Source: Sphingobacterium sp. GVS05A (GTDB taxonomy: Bacteria; Bacteroidota; Bacteroidia; Sphingobacteriales; Sphingobacteriaceae). Taken from it: DNA of 64,000 nt. The stretch lies in assembly GCF_019969845.1 (NCBI RefSeq), contig NZ_JAHXYR010000002.1, positions 1 to 64,000 on the forward strand. Direction: 5' to 3'. The translations under genes and the position numbers were made by a program. Shown here in pieces: positions 25,825-38,688 of this stretch. Position 1 is the stretch's first letter. Every line of letters starts with the position of its first letter. The notes beneath the pieces were generated by a model. That model made no database searches, was not told where the DNA came from, and worked only from the letters and a program-made list of their open reading frames with translations.

Positions 25825-26079
25825 ATTCAAGTTATCAAAAATAATTTACTCGAATAAAACTATTTCACATCGGCTTCTGTTCTTACTATACAAAGCAGCT
25901 ATTAGTTACCTTTCGAGAGAAAGGATCAACATAAAAATTGGCGTAGTGCAGTGAAAATCCAATAGTATTCAAAACACATTGGATGACGAAACAAAAAAGA
26001 GGAAACGATAGGAAACATAAAAATTACTGTACAGATAAACGCTATGATAAAGGGTCTGATTAACATCAGACCCTTTTGA
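25825..26079. repeat. B element, copy 1 (full length)
   Basis: About 255 bp shared with 49664-49917 and, in part, with 47089-47317 and 57831-58054. The strongest block, ggatgacgaaacaaaaaaga and the following 30 bases, is identical or nearly so in the four main copies. The right end is a terminator hairpin GGGTCTGAT/ATCAGACCC with a T-run. No convincing reading frame survives in this copy. Confidence 0.85.
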
Positions 26080-26182
26080 ATTAATTGTTTACTAATCGTA
26101 CCTTCCTTCGATCAGATCGCTTTTGTTATTTGATGATTAACTGCTTTAGGAAGTCTTCTTTTTAGAATCCCTCTTTCATTCC

Positions 26183-26389
26183 TCAACCCTCTACAAATTC
26201 CAAGATGTCTCCCGGCTGGCATTCTAATACTTTACAAATTGCTTCCAATGTGCTAAACCTTATCGCTTTGGCTTTTCCAGTTTTTAATATTGAAAGATTT
26301 GAAAGTGAAAGATCAACTTTCTCTGATAGTTCGTTCAATGACATTTTTCTCTTAGCCATCATGACATCTAAATTTACAATTATCGGCAT
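26183..26389 (-). CDS. Small Cro/CI-type HTH regulator
   Basis: The 68-residue protein is a single Xre-type HTH of the YozG-like kind: VNLDVMMAKRKMSLNELSEK, then the recognition helix region SLSNLSILKTGKAKAIR and FSTLEAICKVLECQPGDIL. It follows the DUF2975 gene after one base. The DUF2975-HTH pair is a recurrent unit in Firmicutes and Bacteroidota, so it probably regulates its own operon. Confidence 0.88.
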   Translation of the reverse strand: MPIIVNLDVMMAKRKMSLNELSEKVDLSLSNLSILKTGKAKAIRFSTLEAICKVLECQPGDILEFVEG

Positions 26390-26390
26390 C

Positions 26391-26927
26391 TTATACGGTT
26401 AAATCGTTTTCGTTTTGTAATTCAATTCCTCTGCTAAAAATAACAGATATCACATAGATAACCGCAGCCATTAAAATAAATGCTTGACTATCGGTCCAGA
26501 ATTGATTTAAGCTTCCGACTTCGTAGCCTTTCCTTAGAATTCTACCCACGGCTTCTTGTGCAACATAACTCAACAGCCCAATTGAAAATGTTAAATAACT
26601 GATCTTTGTAATCTGTTTGGAAACTAAATTATTGAAGGGTTTATTCAGATCCAATTTGTGCATCATTTCGACCACCAGATAAAATAAATGTGCTTTCAAT
26701 ACTGCAATGACAATGATAAAAGAATAGATTGTGTAAAAAGACACTTGGCTCTGCCTGTACATAGCCGACAGATCAAGTTTTTGATAGAGTCTTCCAACCA
26801 GTTCCGGTTTGAAAATACTGAAAACGAAATTAACAATAATGGCTCCTGCTTCAATAGACAATCCAACAAATATGATCCAGGCGACTACCAATAATCCTTT
26901 AAAAACGATGTTGTCCATTTTTTTCAT
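26391..26927 (-). CDS. DUF2975 membrane protein
   Basis: The 178-residue protein has four predicted transmembrane helices (about 10-32, 55-80, 100-122 and 140-162) and the segment MHKLDLNKPFNNLVSKQIT between helices 2 and 3, typical of DUF2975. It is first in a two-gene operon with the HTH regulator, and both form one cargo between B1 and B2. Function unknown; in such pairs the membrane protein may sense a signal for the regulator. Confidence 0.83.
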   Translation of the reverse strand: MKKMDNIVFKGLLVVAWIIFVGLSIEAGAIIVNFVFSIFKPELVGRLYQKLDLSAMYRQSQVSFYTIYSFIIVIAVLKAHLFYLVVEMMHKLDLNKPFNNLVSKQITKISYLTFSIGLLSYVAQEAVGRILRKGYEVGSLNQFWTDSQAFILMAAVIYVISVIFSRGIELQNENDLTV

Positions 26928-27056
26928 AATTGATAAGTTTTATATTTAATGTAATAATAATAAATATTTAGCGATTATCACCAAATATTTATTTTTTATT
27001 ACAAAAAAAATCAAGATACATTATCAAGTATTATGTATCGAGAGGACCAAAGTAAA

Positions 27057-27115
27057 ACCTACTGTATAAGCAAAGGTTAGATAAAGAGTCTGATTAATAT
27101 CATGCTATTTTGACA
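27057..27115. repeat. B element, copy 2 (right end only)
   Basis: Diverged match to the last 60 bp of the B element (actgtataagcaaag to attttgacatt). The terminator stem is decayed (gagtctgattaatatcatgc). It lies directly beside hairpin H2 and the NTF2 stub. Confidence 0.65.
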
Positions 27116-27123
27116 TTAAAAAA

Positions 27124-27143
27124 GCCACATCTTCCGATATGGC
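27124..27143. terminator. Cassette hairpin H2
   Basis: GCCACATC-ttcc-GATATGGC, with one mismatch in the stem, followed on the minus strand by a T-run. It remains although its gene is reduced to a stub. Confidence 0.6.
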
Positions 27144-27177
27144 TCTCCAACATATATTTTTATTTTAAACGACCTGC

Positions 27178-27252
27178 TTATTTGTACGAATTGATCGACT
27201 CGGATACTTTCCAGTCATTACCTTCGCGAACCAAAGTCACTAGATCACAGTT
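27178..27252 (-). pseudogene. NTF2-like stub, copy 2 (last 24 codons)
   Basis: Only the 3' end of an NTF2-like copy remains: the minus-strand frame encodes a C-terminus matching LVTLVREGNDWKVSESINSY and the stop at 27178. Upstream homology breaks off at about 27253, 55 bp before the DUF1016 stop codon. The rest of the gene and its upstream block were deleted or replaced. Confidence 0.75.
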
Positions 27253-27306
27253 CTTAAAATAAGTATTCAAGGCTACCGGAATTATAAAGTTTTTATGTTC
27301 GTTTTT

Positions 27307-28227
27307 TTAGTCATTATCCCCTGTTGTTTCAATCAATTTGCGATTGCTCATTGCAATCATTTCTTCCAATTCCTCTTCGCTAGGCAATACCGTTTTGTAC
27401 TTCGAAGCAAACAGCTGCTTATTCTCTTTTAAAACGGAATATTTTACGATAGTTTCATCCTTCTCGGCACAAAGTATAATGCCAATAGTCGGATTATCGT
27501 CTTCTCCACGCTTCAGTACATCAAACATACGAACGTACATATCCATCTGGCCAATATCACCATGGCTGAGCTTGGTTGTCTTCAGATCAATTACCACAAA
27601 GCACTTGAGCAGATAGTTGTAGAAAACTAAATCCACATAAAAATGGGAAGTTTCCGTACTGATGCGCATCTGACGCTCGACAAAGGAAAATCCTTTTCCC
27701 AATTCAAGTAGAAACTTTTGCAAATTTTTGATCAATGCCTTTTCTAAAATAGACTCTTTTCCAGTCAAATCTTCGGGCACATCCAAAAATTCGGCAATAT
27801 AAGGGTCTTTAATAAAATCGGCTGGATTATATTTCTCCAGATCAGAAAGTGCTTGAGCTTGTTGGGTAGAAAGTAAGCGACGATAGTAACCGCTCTTGAT
27901 ATTCCGTTCCAATACACGGGATGTCCAATTTTGCCCTGTAGCCTCCTTGATATAATAGTCCCGTTCACTGGGGTCATCGATCCTCATAATCAAACGGATA
28001 TTTGTCCAGCTAAGATTCGCTACGCGCTGAGTAACGGATTGTGAATTCTCTACGCGCTGCGTAGAGAATTGATCAAATTCAGGGAACACTTGGTAGAACT
28101 GCCTCATGTTCCGCAAATTGGCTTCTGAAAAACCTTTACCTAATGCATCTGACAAATACTTAGAAAGGCCTGATACTATGAAATCTCCATAGCCTGCACG
28201 GCTATTGCCTTGCTGTTCTTGCTCCAC
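27307..28227 (-). CDS. DUF1016/YhcG-type nuclease, N-terminally shortened
   Basis: The 306-residue protein matches the PDDEXK nuclease-domain DUF1016 family. The N-terminal helical part includes LSWTNIRLIMRIDDPSERDYYI, and the C-terminal nuclease part has HFYVDLVFYNYLLKCFVVIDL with Asp and a DLK motif as catalytic signature. Family members are usually about 340-360 residues and begin with a further helix-rich segment; here the frame opens with GTG at EQEQQGNSRAGYG, and a stop codon lies about 45 bp upstream. The first 40 or so residues are thus lost, and activity is uncertain. Related proteins occur in restriction and defence islands. A more broken relative is at 58163-58704. Confidence 0.8.
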   Translation of the reverse strand: MEQEQQGNSRAGYGDFIVSGLSKYLSDALGKGFSEANLRNMRQFYQVFPEFDQFSTQRVENSQSVTQRVANLSWTNIRLIMRIDDPSERDYYIKEATGQNWTSRVLERNIKSGYYRRLLSTQQAQALSDLEKYNPADFIKDPYIAEFLDVPEDLTGKESILEKALIKNLQKFLLELGKGFSFVERQMRISTETSHFYVDLVFYNYLLKCFVVIDLKTTKLSHGDIGQMDMYVRMFDVLKRGEDDNPTIGIILCAEKDETIVKYSVLKENKQLFASKYKTVLPSEEELEEMIAMSNRKLIETTGDND

Positions 28228-28920
28228 AATACGCTTTTCATATTTAACTGTCCGCCATAATCGTTCAACAAAAAATATTATCCTGCGCCCTTCCTTTCCG
28301 ATCCATCCTGATAGCTATATTATTACCAAGAAGTGTTTTAGTGTATATTTCACTGGTATATTTGATAAAATGGAATTTAAGGTCATTCAGTTTGTCAACG
28401 CTTCGTTGTATAAGCTGTTGAAAGGACAGGTATGATTGGATTGCTGTTTTAAATCCTTATTGTTCTTTTCTACTAGTTTTTCTAATAGGTCTTCTAATAA
28501 TTTTGTTAATAAGATTGATTTTGATTTTTCTATCAAAAGCGATTTCTAAGCATCTAAGAAGGATTTTTGGGAATCTATTTACAGGCTCTTCTACTAAAAC
28601 CACCTATTCTTTCTACTTAATTCTAATTGAGCTATCATAACTACGATTATCCCCGATACGACTCTACCCATGCTTTGGCGCAAAAGACATTCATAGAGCA
28701 CCTTAATAAGACAATATGATGTATAAGATGGTGTGGATTCCAATCCTTATATTATTGAAGTTTTTAGTCTGAGACATTGCCAATCAAGAAATACAATGAC
28801 ATATTCCCTCAAATTTTCCTCAACAATTTGTTTCATACAAAATGTTGTATACACAGAGGTGATGAGATCCCCTCTCGATTAAATTCAGCGTAAAACTTCA
28901 GTAAGCTAGCGTAAAGTTGA
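28228..28920. other. Gene-free AT-rich stretch
   Basis: No supported gene in 690 bp. Short open stretches on the minus strand (about 28400-28530, Leu/Lys/Glu-rich) lack a proper start and neighbours. It looks like decayed sequence between the DUF1016 gene, which has lost its 5' end, and the next cargo. Confidence 0.5.
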
Positions 28921-29646
28921 CTACTCAATTTGACTGATTTTATTATTCTTTATATTTCCTAGTGTATCTATGGTCTCCAAAACAGTCTGGTTATCCTTAT
29001 CGACCATAATCCGGATTCTCGGTCTGCCCTGACTGTCATGTATAAATAGACCTACTTCATCCTTATAATTCTTACCTAGAAACATACGGTCAGTTGCAAG
29101 AAGACCCTCATTCCGGAGAATAGACACTGCTGAATCACGCAACTGTTTTGATGCCGAATTGGTTAACTCTTTATACCTATCTTGGCGTTGCGCAAATGCG
29201 TCTTCCTTCGCATAACTCCATAGTTGAAGTCCGTACTTCCTTTTATTGGTCTTTGTGTCCTCCATATATTGTAACTGCATGATCTGGTCATCTTGATACT
29301 TATCGATGGAATAGACCATGCCGGCATGCTCTTTATCGTTATCATACACCAATCCGCCACATTCATCACCATCGCTGTTAAAGAAAATTAGTCCAGCCTC
29401 CCTTTCCCTAGGATCAGCATCCTTCCCCAACATTCTTCCGGGATGTTGTCGCGTCTTATTACTCAGCACCAATTTTATCGTTCCGTCGGCCTCCCTGATA
29501 TTTATCCTTTCCACATCGAGTACCGCACCACCTTTTTTTGTGTTTAACACTGTAAACAATGTCACTGTCATCCCCGAAAAGAGAACCAGACATACTATAA
29601 TCAGTGCACGAACTTGTGTTTTCAATTTTTTGATCTCTGAATCCAT
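28921..29646 (-). CDS. Single-pass membrane protein, unknown family
   Basis: The 241-residue protein has one transmembrane helix at 13-33 (VRALIIVCLVLFSGMTVTLF) and an exported mostly-beta domain. The pattern is regular: DVERINIREADGTIKLVLSN, AGLIFFNSDGDECGGLVY, KYGLQLWSYAK and VGLFIHDSQGRPRIRIMVDK, each with paired short strands and a Asp/Gly turn. I recall similar uncharacterised proteins in Bacteroidota. It is a single-gene cargo before the partial B element B3. Confidence 0.72.
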   Translation of the reverse strand: MDSEIKKLKTQVRALIIVCLVLFSGMTVTLFTVLNTKKGGAVLDVERINIREADGTIKLVLSNKTRQHPGRMLGKDADPREREAGLIFFNSDGDECGGLVYDNDKEHAGMVYSIDKYQDDQIMQLQYMEDTKTNKRKYGLQLWSYAKEDAFAQRQDRYKELTNSASKQLRDSAVSILRNEGLLATDRMFLGKNYKDEVGLFIHDSQGRPRIRIMVDKDNQTVLETIDTLGNIKNNKISQIE

Positions 29647-29781
29647 AATTGGTTAAAAAATTAAATATACTTTTATTCTTATATCACCGTGGGATAAGGG
29701 TTCATTTGTCCCACTCGCCCAAACAGGTCTATTGACCTAATAATCAAAGTTATAAAATAATATTTTTTTATTTTTTTTATC

Positions 29782-29827
29782 CAAATAAAACTATTTCACA
29801 TCGGCTACTTCTTACTATACAAAGCGG
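29782..29827. repeat. B element, copy 3 (left part only)
   Basis: About 46 bp match the left part of the B element (aaaactatttcacatcggct and tactatacaaagcgg). It marks the right end of the first part of the cassette array. The remaining sequence to 30150 holds no supported gene. Confidence 0.7.
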
Positions 29828-30150
29828 TCCATCATCCGCAGGTTTGAGGTTGTCGCCACAGTTTAGCGACAACCTGCTTGCCATAGTTTTGATGCTTATT
29901 GAAACACTAAAATTCTTCACTAATAGCAAAACCAATACGTCTATCAACAGCGAGTACTTCAGGTCAAATGTAAATTCGACTTGTTCTTATTGATATGTCT
30001 ATTGATAACCTTGGCGGTATTTCCATTCACTTGAAGCAGTAGGAAAGTTTTTGTATTCTCTGTTCACTAAAATTAAATGTTCATGATACATGAACATGAG
30101 TTATAAATGAACGATTCGGGATCCCAAAAACCAGTATAGCTTTCTTCTTA

Positions 30151-30775
30151 TCAAATCTGTATAAACTCGTCGAAATAGTCTGCTTTACCAAAAAGATAAT
30201 TAGCGATTGCTGCGCTATTTTTCACATTGTCTTCCGGACGCGCAAAAAGTTTGATATACCCGAAAAGGGAACCGCAGCCGGCAGTTTCAAATAGCATACG
30301 GAGTCGTTGATCATGCTCAATATCATAATCCAAAAATGCGGTGACTCGGTCTATCATCAGATATTTAGCGTCTTCTTTTTCCAAGCCGACGAGCTCCTTG
30401 AGCTTTGTACCTTCGGGAGTACCTTCATTCGTCAGAAAAAGAAAGGTACGTATCACCCATTTATCACCATGATAGCTCACCAGAAAATAGCCAACCTTGT
30501 GCCGTGCACAATAACAGCAGATGAGTACCTGTCCACGATAGACGATTACCTCCGGTGTACCATAAATAAAGGTTTTGGCAAGATAAATCTGTACATAGCC
30601 TTTGGGACTATAGCTGCGCTCCTCAAAACGATTGAGCGCATGATGCTGTATATAGAGTGGTTTGGCTTCTTTATCGGAAATATGGGTGATACCGAACCGC
30701 GCCGGATCGAACTGTATCCATTGCGTCCAGTCGCCTACGAAAACCGAAGCGTCGCCGATGGCCACAATTGGGCGC
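30151..30775 (-). pseudogene. 3' part of an unknown gene fused to a GH105 remnant
   Basis: The frame ending at 30151 encodes about 208 residues of coherent protein (FDPARFGITHISDKEAKPLY, ALNRFEERSYSPKGYVQIYL, IDRVTAFLDYDIEHDQRLRM). Its 5' end runs without a natural start into the GH105 remnant at about 30776, where reading frames change. The only in-frame starts are GTG/ATG codons inside the remnant. It is either 5'-truncated or expressed from a wrong start. Family not recognised. Confidence 0.5.
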
Positions 30776-31070
30776 TGTAGAGTTGGTGTCCACCACCTGT
30801 CCGGGGATAGCTTTTTCACCGATAGGTTGTACATACCCAATTCTGCCATCGGGTTGTAAAGCGATCTCACTAAGATATTTCCAGCCTTTAACCGCAGCAT
30901 TTTTAAACTTAAAATCACTTAGCAATCCATTATTTATTCCCCAGAGCAACACATACGTAAAAAAAGCTGTTCCGCCTGTTTCCCTACCGGGTGCATGTTC
31001 GGGATCTAACATACTTCGTGTCCAGAATCCCTCCTCCTGTTGACAACTCATGATAGCGGCTGCTTTTTTT
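30776..31070 (-). pseudogene. GH105 unsaturated glycuronyl hydrolase remnant
   Basis: About 95 codons match the middle of GH88/GH105 enzymes: CQQEEGFWTRSMLDPEHAPG, GGTAFFTYVLLWGINNGLL, WKYLSEIALQPDGRIGYVQP and GQVVDTNSTA. Full enzymes are about 370-400 residues, so both ends are missing; the match stops exactly after NSTA. The preceding residues (up to 31132) do not match. It suggests that a pectin- or glycosaminoglycan-type gene was once part of this locus. Confidence 0.75.
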
Positions 31071-31283
31071 GCTTTATGAAGCAAAATCTTAGTCGTAAAG
31101 CAGCTCGTCTTAAATAAACGTACAATATACACTTATTTTAAAAAACAATCGTATCTTTAACCATATAATCTTCAAATTGACTTTTTCTGATCACAAAAGT
31201 TGTTTTCAAGATAATCACCTATGATAAGGAAGAATCGATATATTATCTGATATCGGAAATACTATACTAACATAGCTGCTAAC

Positions 31284-34200
31284 ATGCCTAGTTTGAACAG
31301 ACTCCTATATTTTCGTCAGGCCTTGATCCTGGTATTTGTTCTCATTCTTGTTCACACAAGCATGCTGACAAGTGCGCAATTTCCCAAGGAGATGAATAAA
31401 GGTTTATCGAATAGTTCGGTGAAATCTATATTTCAGGATAGTCAGGGCTACATGTGGTTTGGTACCTTCGACGGACTAAACAGATTCGACGGTTATGATA
31501 TAAAAACCTATAGAAACCAGCTAAATAATGAAAATAGCATTCCGCATAATTATATCTATTGTATAGCAGAAGACCACAATAAAAAATTATGGATAGGAAC
31601 TGGGCAAGGGATTGGAATCTACGACCGAAACTTTGACACCTTCACCCGTTTAAATTATATAGACCAAAAATCAAAACAGTCATATCATCTCAATGCTGAC
31701 ACGAAATCCATTCAAATCGATAGTGACAATAATATTTATATAGGCACAAACGGCTGGGGGCTATTTTACAAAAGTCATCAAGAAGTATATGCCATACAAA
31801 TTGCTTTTAAAGATTATAAATCGAACCTATCCACCTTATACTACCATGTATCGGCCACGCATATTGACGCGACCGGCCGGGTATGGGTTTTTATAGAGGG
31901 ACGCGGTTTATATGCATTAGACAAAAAAACACAGCAGTTGAATCTTGTATCAAAGGCTATTACGAGTGCAACCTGTATGGCTAGCACAAACAACGGTGAA
32001 CTCTTTATTGGTAATTACGAGGGACTATTTGTTTGGAAAATCAAAGAGCATATGCTTTCGTCCTTGTATCCACAGGAGCTTAAGTCAAGTCAGATCAACA
32101 TGCTGACGCTGGAGGGGCAAAACAAACTTTGGTTAGCCACGCAAAACAATGGTATTTTTATTCTTAACCTATCTCATGGAAAAGCAGAAAACAAAAGTGA
32201 TCTACAACCCGCACAATTTTTACTAAACAGCAAGACCATTTATATGGTTTACATAGACTCCCAACGTAAAATATGGATCGGCACTGGAAAGGGCGGCATT
32301 GAGACCATTGATAACAATGGCTATAAATTTAATTATTTACAGCAGAAACATTATGCGGGATTTAACTTAGCGCACAAATTTGTACGTTCTTTCGTAGAAT
32401 ATGATAACAAGATCTGGATTGGTACCGAAGGCAATGGCCTTTATGTATGGGATGACAAGACCAATCAGGTTCAATCTTTCCAAAAAGGGCCGCAGCAATT
32501 GCCAGACAATACGGTAAACCATCTTTTGACCGGAAATCATGGAGACCTATGGATCGCAACTGAAAGGGGAATTGCGCGTTACGCAAAAGGTTCGGGGTTT
32601 AAATATTATGCTTGCAGGACAGCAAATGGGGTGCTAAATAACAGTGTACAGTTACTTTTTAAGGATCAGGATGCGAAGATCTGGGCAGCGACGTTTTCTG
32701 AGGGAAGAGTATATACATATAATCCAACACGCGACCAATTTGAAGTCTTCAGCGAAGACATCTATGATATCAATTGTATGATTGATGATCAGAAAGGTAA
32801 TATCTGGATGGGGAATTACAATGAGATCATACAGCTAAACAAGCAGACGCAAAAAAGCTCCAGGTATTTAATCGGAAAACCTGTTCGTGCCATTCAGCTC
32901 GGAAAAAATAACAGACTTTGGCTGGGAACAGAAGGAAAGGGACTCCTGGCATTTGATAGCAAATCAAAAAAGATTGTCGAAAATTATTCCACAAATGAAG
33001 GATTGAGCAACAATGCCGTACTTAATATTTTGGAAGATAAAATCGGAAAATTGTGGTTAAGCACCTTTAATGGCCTTTCGAAGTTCGATCCTTCCACTAA
33101 AAAATTTGTGCGGTACGAGGAAACTGATGGACTTCAAAGCAACGAGTTTTCCTATGGGGCCGCTCTTAAGCTCAAAAACGGCCATCTTCTTTTCGGAGGA
33201 AACAACGGTTTTAACATCTTTGACGCCGATAGCATTAAACTGAAAATTTATGAACCAGCCTTAGCTATCACAAGCCTTAAAATTAACAATAAAAAGATTG
33301 CCGACCTGAGCGACCGGGTCGATATTGGAAAAGATCATAGCATTCACAAATTGACGCTTCCCTACAATCAATCCACTTTTTCGTTGGAGTTCGCGGCCCT
33401 GGAGTTTGATTCCCCACAAAAGATAAAATACAGGTATCTATTGGAAGGACTAGACAAGGGATGGAACGATGCAGGGTCTACCCGATCAATAAATTACAAC
33501 GGTCTGCATGAAGGAAATTATACCCTGCTTATTCAATCGACCGACTCGGAAGGCAATTGGACGAATAAACAGATTAAGCTCGAGATTCAAATTCTTCCGC
33601 CTTGGTATAGAAGCTGGTGGGCCTACTTGCTTTACACGCTGGGTATTGTCTATATCGGACTATGGTATCTGCGCTATCGGAGAAGGCAAATCGCTTTAAA
33701 TTACGAAATACAGCTTTCAAAATTTACCATTCAGAAAGAAAGAGAACTCAATGAGAAGAGGCACGCATTTTTCACGAATATTTCGCATGAATTTAGAACA
33801 CCACTGACCTTAATTATTAATCCGATTAAAGATCTGCTAAAGACCAATAAAGAGTCCAAGGACAATGCTTCCCTTCAGGTTGTACATAGAAATGCCAAAA
33901 GACTGTTAAGTTTGGTAGACCAGCTGCTTATATTTAGAAAAACAGAGGACGGCGCCGAACAGCTCAAAACAAGTATTTTTGACTGCCAAAGCTTTATGAA
34001 AGAAATATTTCTATATTTCGCTGCTCAGGCAAAATTACAAAATATAGATTATCAGTTCCAGGAAAATTCCGATCCGATTTATGTCAATGCCGACAAAGAA
34101 AAAATTGAGATCATCTTATGCAATCTCATATCAAATGCCTTTAAATTTACACCTTCCAATGGCGCTATCCATATTGCCTTATCGCAACAGGGTCGGGAAT

Positions 34201-35345
34201 TAATCATTCAGATCAAAGATTCGGGAAAAGGTATCCCCGAACATCTTGGCGATAGGATATTTGACAAATATTTTTCGGATCCACTTAATGGTCCCAAAAA
34301 ACAAACAGGATTCGGGATTGGGATGTACCTTGTCAAAACTTTTGTTGAAATGCACGCCGGAACAATAAGTTACACGAGTTCAGCAACAGCGGGAACAACA
34401 TTCGACCTCGTTTTGCCTATCTTAGCACAACAAACCCCAGCCGAAGAACCATTGGCAGATGTAGCGCTCCACAATGAGTCGGGGATTCAAATGCTATACG
34501 ATTCACAAGTAGTGACGGAAACCGTTCCCTTATTCCCGACAGCTATATCAAGCAAAAAATTCAGTGTCTTATTGGTCGACGACGACGATGCGATCCGCAG
34601 CTATCTTACCGACATTTTTAAGGTAGAATACACGGTCTATAATGCCGATAATGGTGTTCAGGCACTCGATATGATCAAGGAAAAACAACCTGATCTGGTC
34701 ATAAGTGATATTATCATGGAAGAGATGGATGGATTGTCACTTTGCAAAGCCGTAAAATCTAATGCTACGCTCAACCATATTCAAATCATCCTACTTACCT
34801 CAAGTACCTCTGACAGCACTAAATTGGCCGGAATTCAATATGGTGCCGATGATTATATCCATAAGCCATTTGATTCGGAAATATTGTTACTCCGGGTCAA
34901 AACATTACTGCAGAACAAGAAGAACCTTCAGGACTTTTTCTTTAATGCGATTACGCTACAGTCCAATGAGCTAAAGATACCGATCACAGACAAGCTGTTG
35001 ATAGAACGGTGCATTGAGATTATTGAAGAGAACCTGTTGGAAGAACTGACTGTAATAAGTCTTGCCGAAAAAACAGGAATGAGTCATTCTTCACTCTATA
35101 AAAAAATTAAAACTATTTCAGGCAAATCGATCAATGAATTTATCAGGTCGGTACGACTCAAAAAAGCCGCAGAAATGCTCATACTAACAGATTCAAAAAT
35201 CAATGAAGTAGCTAATTTAACAGGTTTCTACGATCAGCGCTACTTTAGACAGCAGTTCAGCAAATTGTTTGGCCATACACCATCCGACTATGTCAAAAAG
35301 TACCGAAAAGCATTTCAGAATGAATTCCATGTCGATCGGCCTTAG
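31284..35345 (+). CDS. Hybrid two-component system regulator of the polysaccharide locus
   Basis: The 1353-residue protein is a one-piece sensor-regulator. In order: signal peptide (to about 32), two Reg_prop beta-propellers (about 40-700, repeated 'W.GT..GL...D'), Y_Y_Y domain (about 705-770), transmembrane helix (about 776-798), HisKA with His in FFTNISHEFRTPL (about 836), HATPase (NADKEKIEIILCNLISNAFK and GKGIPEHLGDRIFD), receiver domain from about 1092 (LLVDDDD; phospho-Asp in VISDIIMEEMDG), and AraC-type HTH (about 1250-1345, ending with FGHTPSDYVKKYRK). Such regulators bind an oligosaccharide in the periplasm and activate a nearby Sus operon, here the one at 45809-35419, convergent with this gene. 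Confidence 0.93.
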   Translation: MPSLNRLLYFRQALILVFVLILVHTSMLTSAQFPKEMNKGLSNSSVKSIFQDSQGYMWFGTFDGLNRFDGYDIKTYRNQLNNENSIPHNYIYCIAEDHNKKLWIGTGQGIGIYDRNFDTFTRLNYIDQKSKQSYHLNADTKSIQIDSDNNIYIGTNGWGLFYKSHQEVYAIQIAFKDYKSNLSTLYYHVSATHIDATGRVWVFIEGRGLYALDKKTQQLNLVSKAITSATCMASTNNGELFIGNYEGLFVWKIKEHMLSSLYPQELKSSQINMLTLEGQNKLWLATQNNGIFILNLSHGKAENKSDLQPAQFLLNSKTIYMVYIDSQRKIWIGTGKGGIETIDNNGYKFNYLQQKHYAGFNLAHKFVRSFVEYDNKIWIGTEGNGLYVWDDKTNQVQSFQKGPQQLPDNTVNHLLTGNHGDLWIATERGIARYAKGSGFKYYACRTANGVLNNSVQLLFKDQDAKIWAATFSEGRVYTYNPTRDQFEVFSEDIYDINCMIDDQKGNIWMGNYNEIIQLNKQTQKSSRYLIGKPVRAIQLGKNNRLWLGTEGKGLLAFDSKSKKIVENYSTNEGLSNNAVLNILEDKIGKLWLSTFNGLSKFDPSTKKFVRYEETDGLQSNEFSYGAALKLKNGHLLFGGNNGFNIFDADSIKLKIYEPALAITSLKINNKKIADLSDRVDIGKDHSIHKLTLPYNQSTFSLEFAALEFDSPQKIKYRYLLEGLDKGWNDAGSTRSINYNGLHEGNYTLLIQSTDSEGNWTNKQIKLEIQILPPWYRSWWAYLLYTLGIVYIGLWYLRYRRRQIALNYEIQLSKFTIQKERELNEKRHAFFTNISHEFRTPLTLIINPIKDLLKTNKESKDNASLQVVHRNAKRLLSLVDQLLIFRKTEDGAEQLKTSIFDCQSFMKEIFLYFAAQAKLQNIDYQFQENSDPIYVNADKEKIEIILCNLISNAFKFTPSNGAIHIALSQQGRELIIQIKDSGKGIPEHLGDRIFDKYFSDPLNGPKKQTGFGIGMYLVKTFVEMHAGTISYTSSATAGTTFDLVLPILAQQTPAEEPLADVALHNESGIQMLYDSQVVTETVPLFPTAISSKKFSVLLVDDDDAIRSYLTDIFKVEYTVYNADNGVQALDMIKEKQPDLVISDIIMEEMDGLSLCKAVKSNATLNHIQIILLTSSTSDSTKLAGIQYGADDYIHKPFDSEILLLRVKTLLQNKKNLQDFFFNAITLQSNELKIPITDKLLIERCIEIIEENLLEELTVISLAEKTGMSHSSLYKKIKTISGKSINEFIRSVRLKKAAEMLILTDSKINEVANLTGFYDQRYFRQQFSKLFGHTPSDYVKKYRKAFQNEFHVDRP

Positions 35346-35373
35346 TCTGAATTGTCAAAAAATAAAATAAGCC

Positions 35374-35408
35374 CTGTACAGCAATTAAGAACGCTTTTTG
35401 CTGTACAG
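35374..35408. terminator. Hairpin between convergent genes
   Basis: CTGTACAGCAA (35374-35384) pairs with TTGCTGTACAG (35398-35408) around a 13-base loop, between the regulator and beta-galactosidase stop codons. The U-tract is weak on both strands. Confidence 0.6.
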
Positions 35409-35418
35409 CACGCTATAA

Positions 35419-38604
<3,186 letters not shown>

Positions 38605-38688
38605 TTATTATTTATCGATTAATAAATCATTTCAAAAAAGATTGATTTGTTTAACTGAATCTAGGTTAAATACAGCCATATGATCGAA

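Noticed and set aside
32500..32530. Further TACGG-type half palindrome (aatacggtaaacc) inside the hybrid regulator gene
   Set aside because: The second arm does not match and there is no TAnnTTTG box at 20-21 bp on either side.
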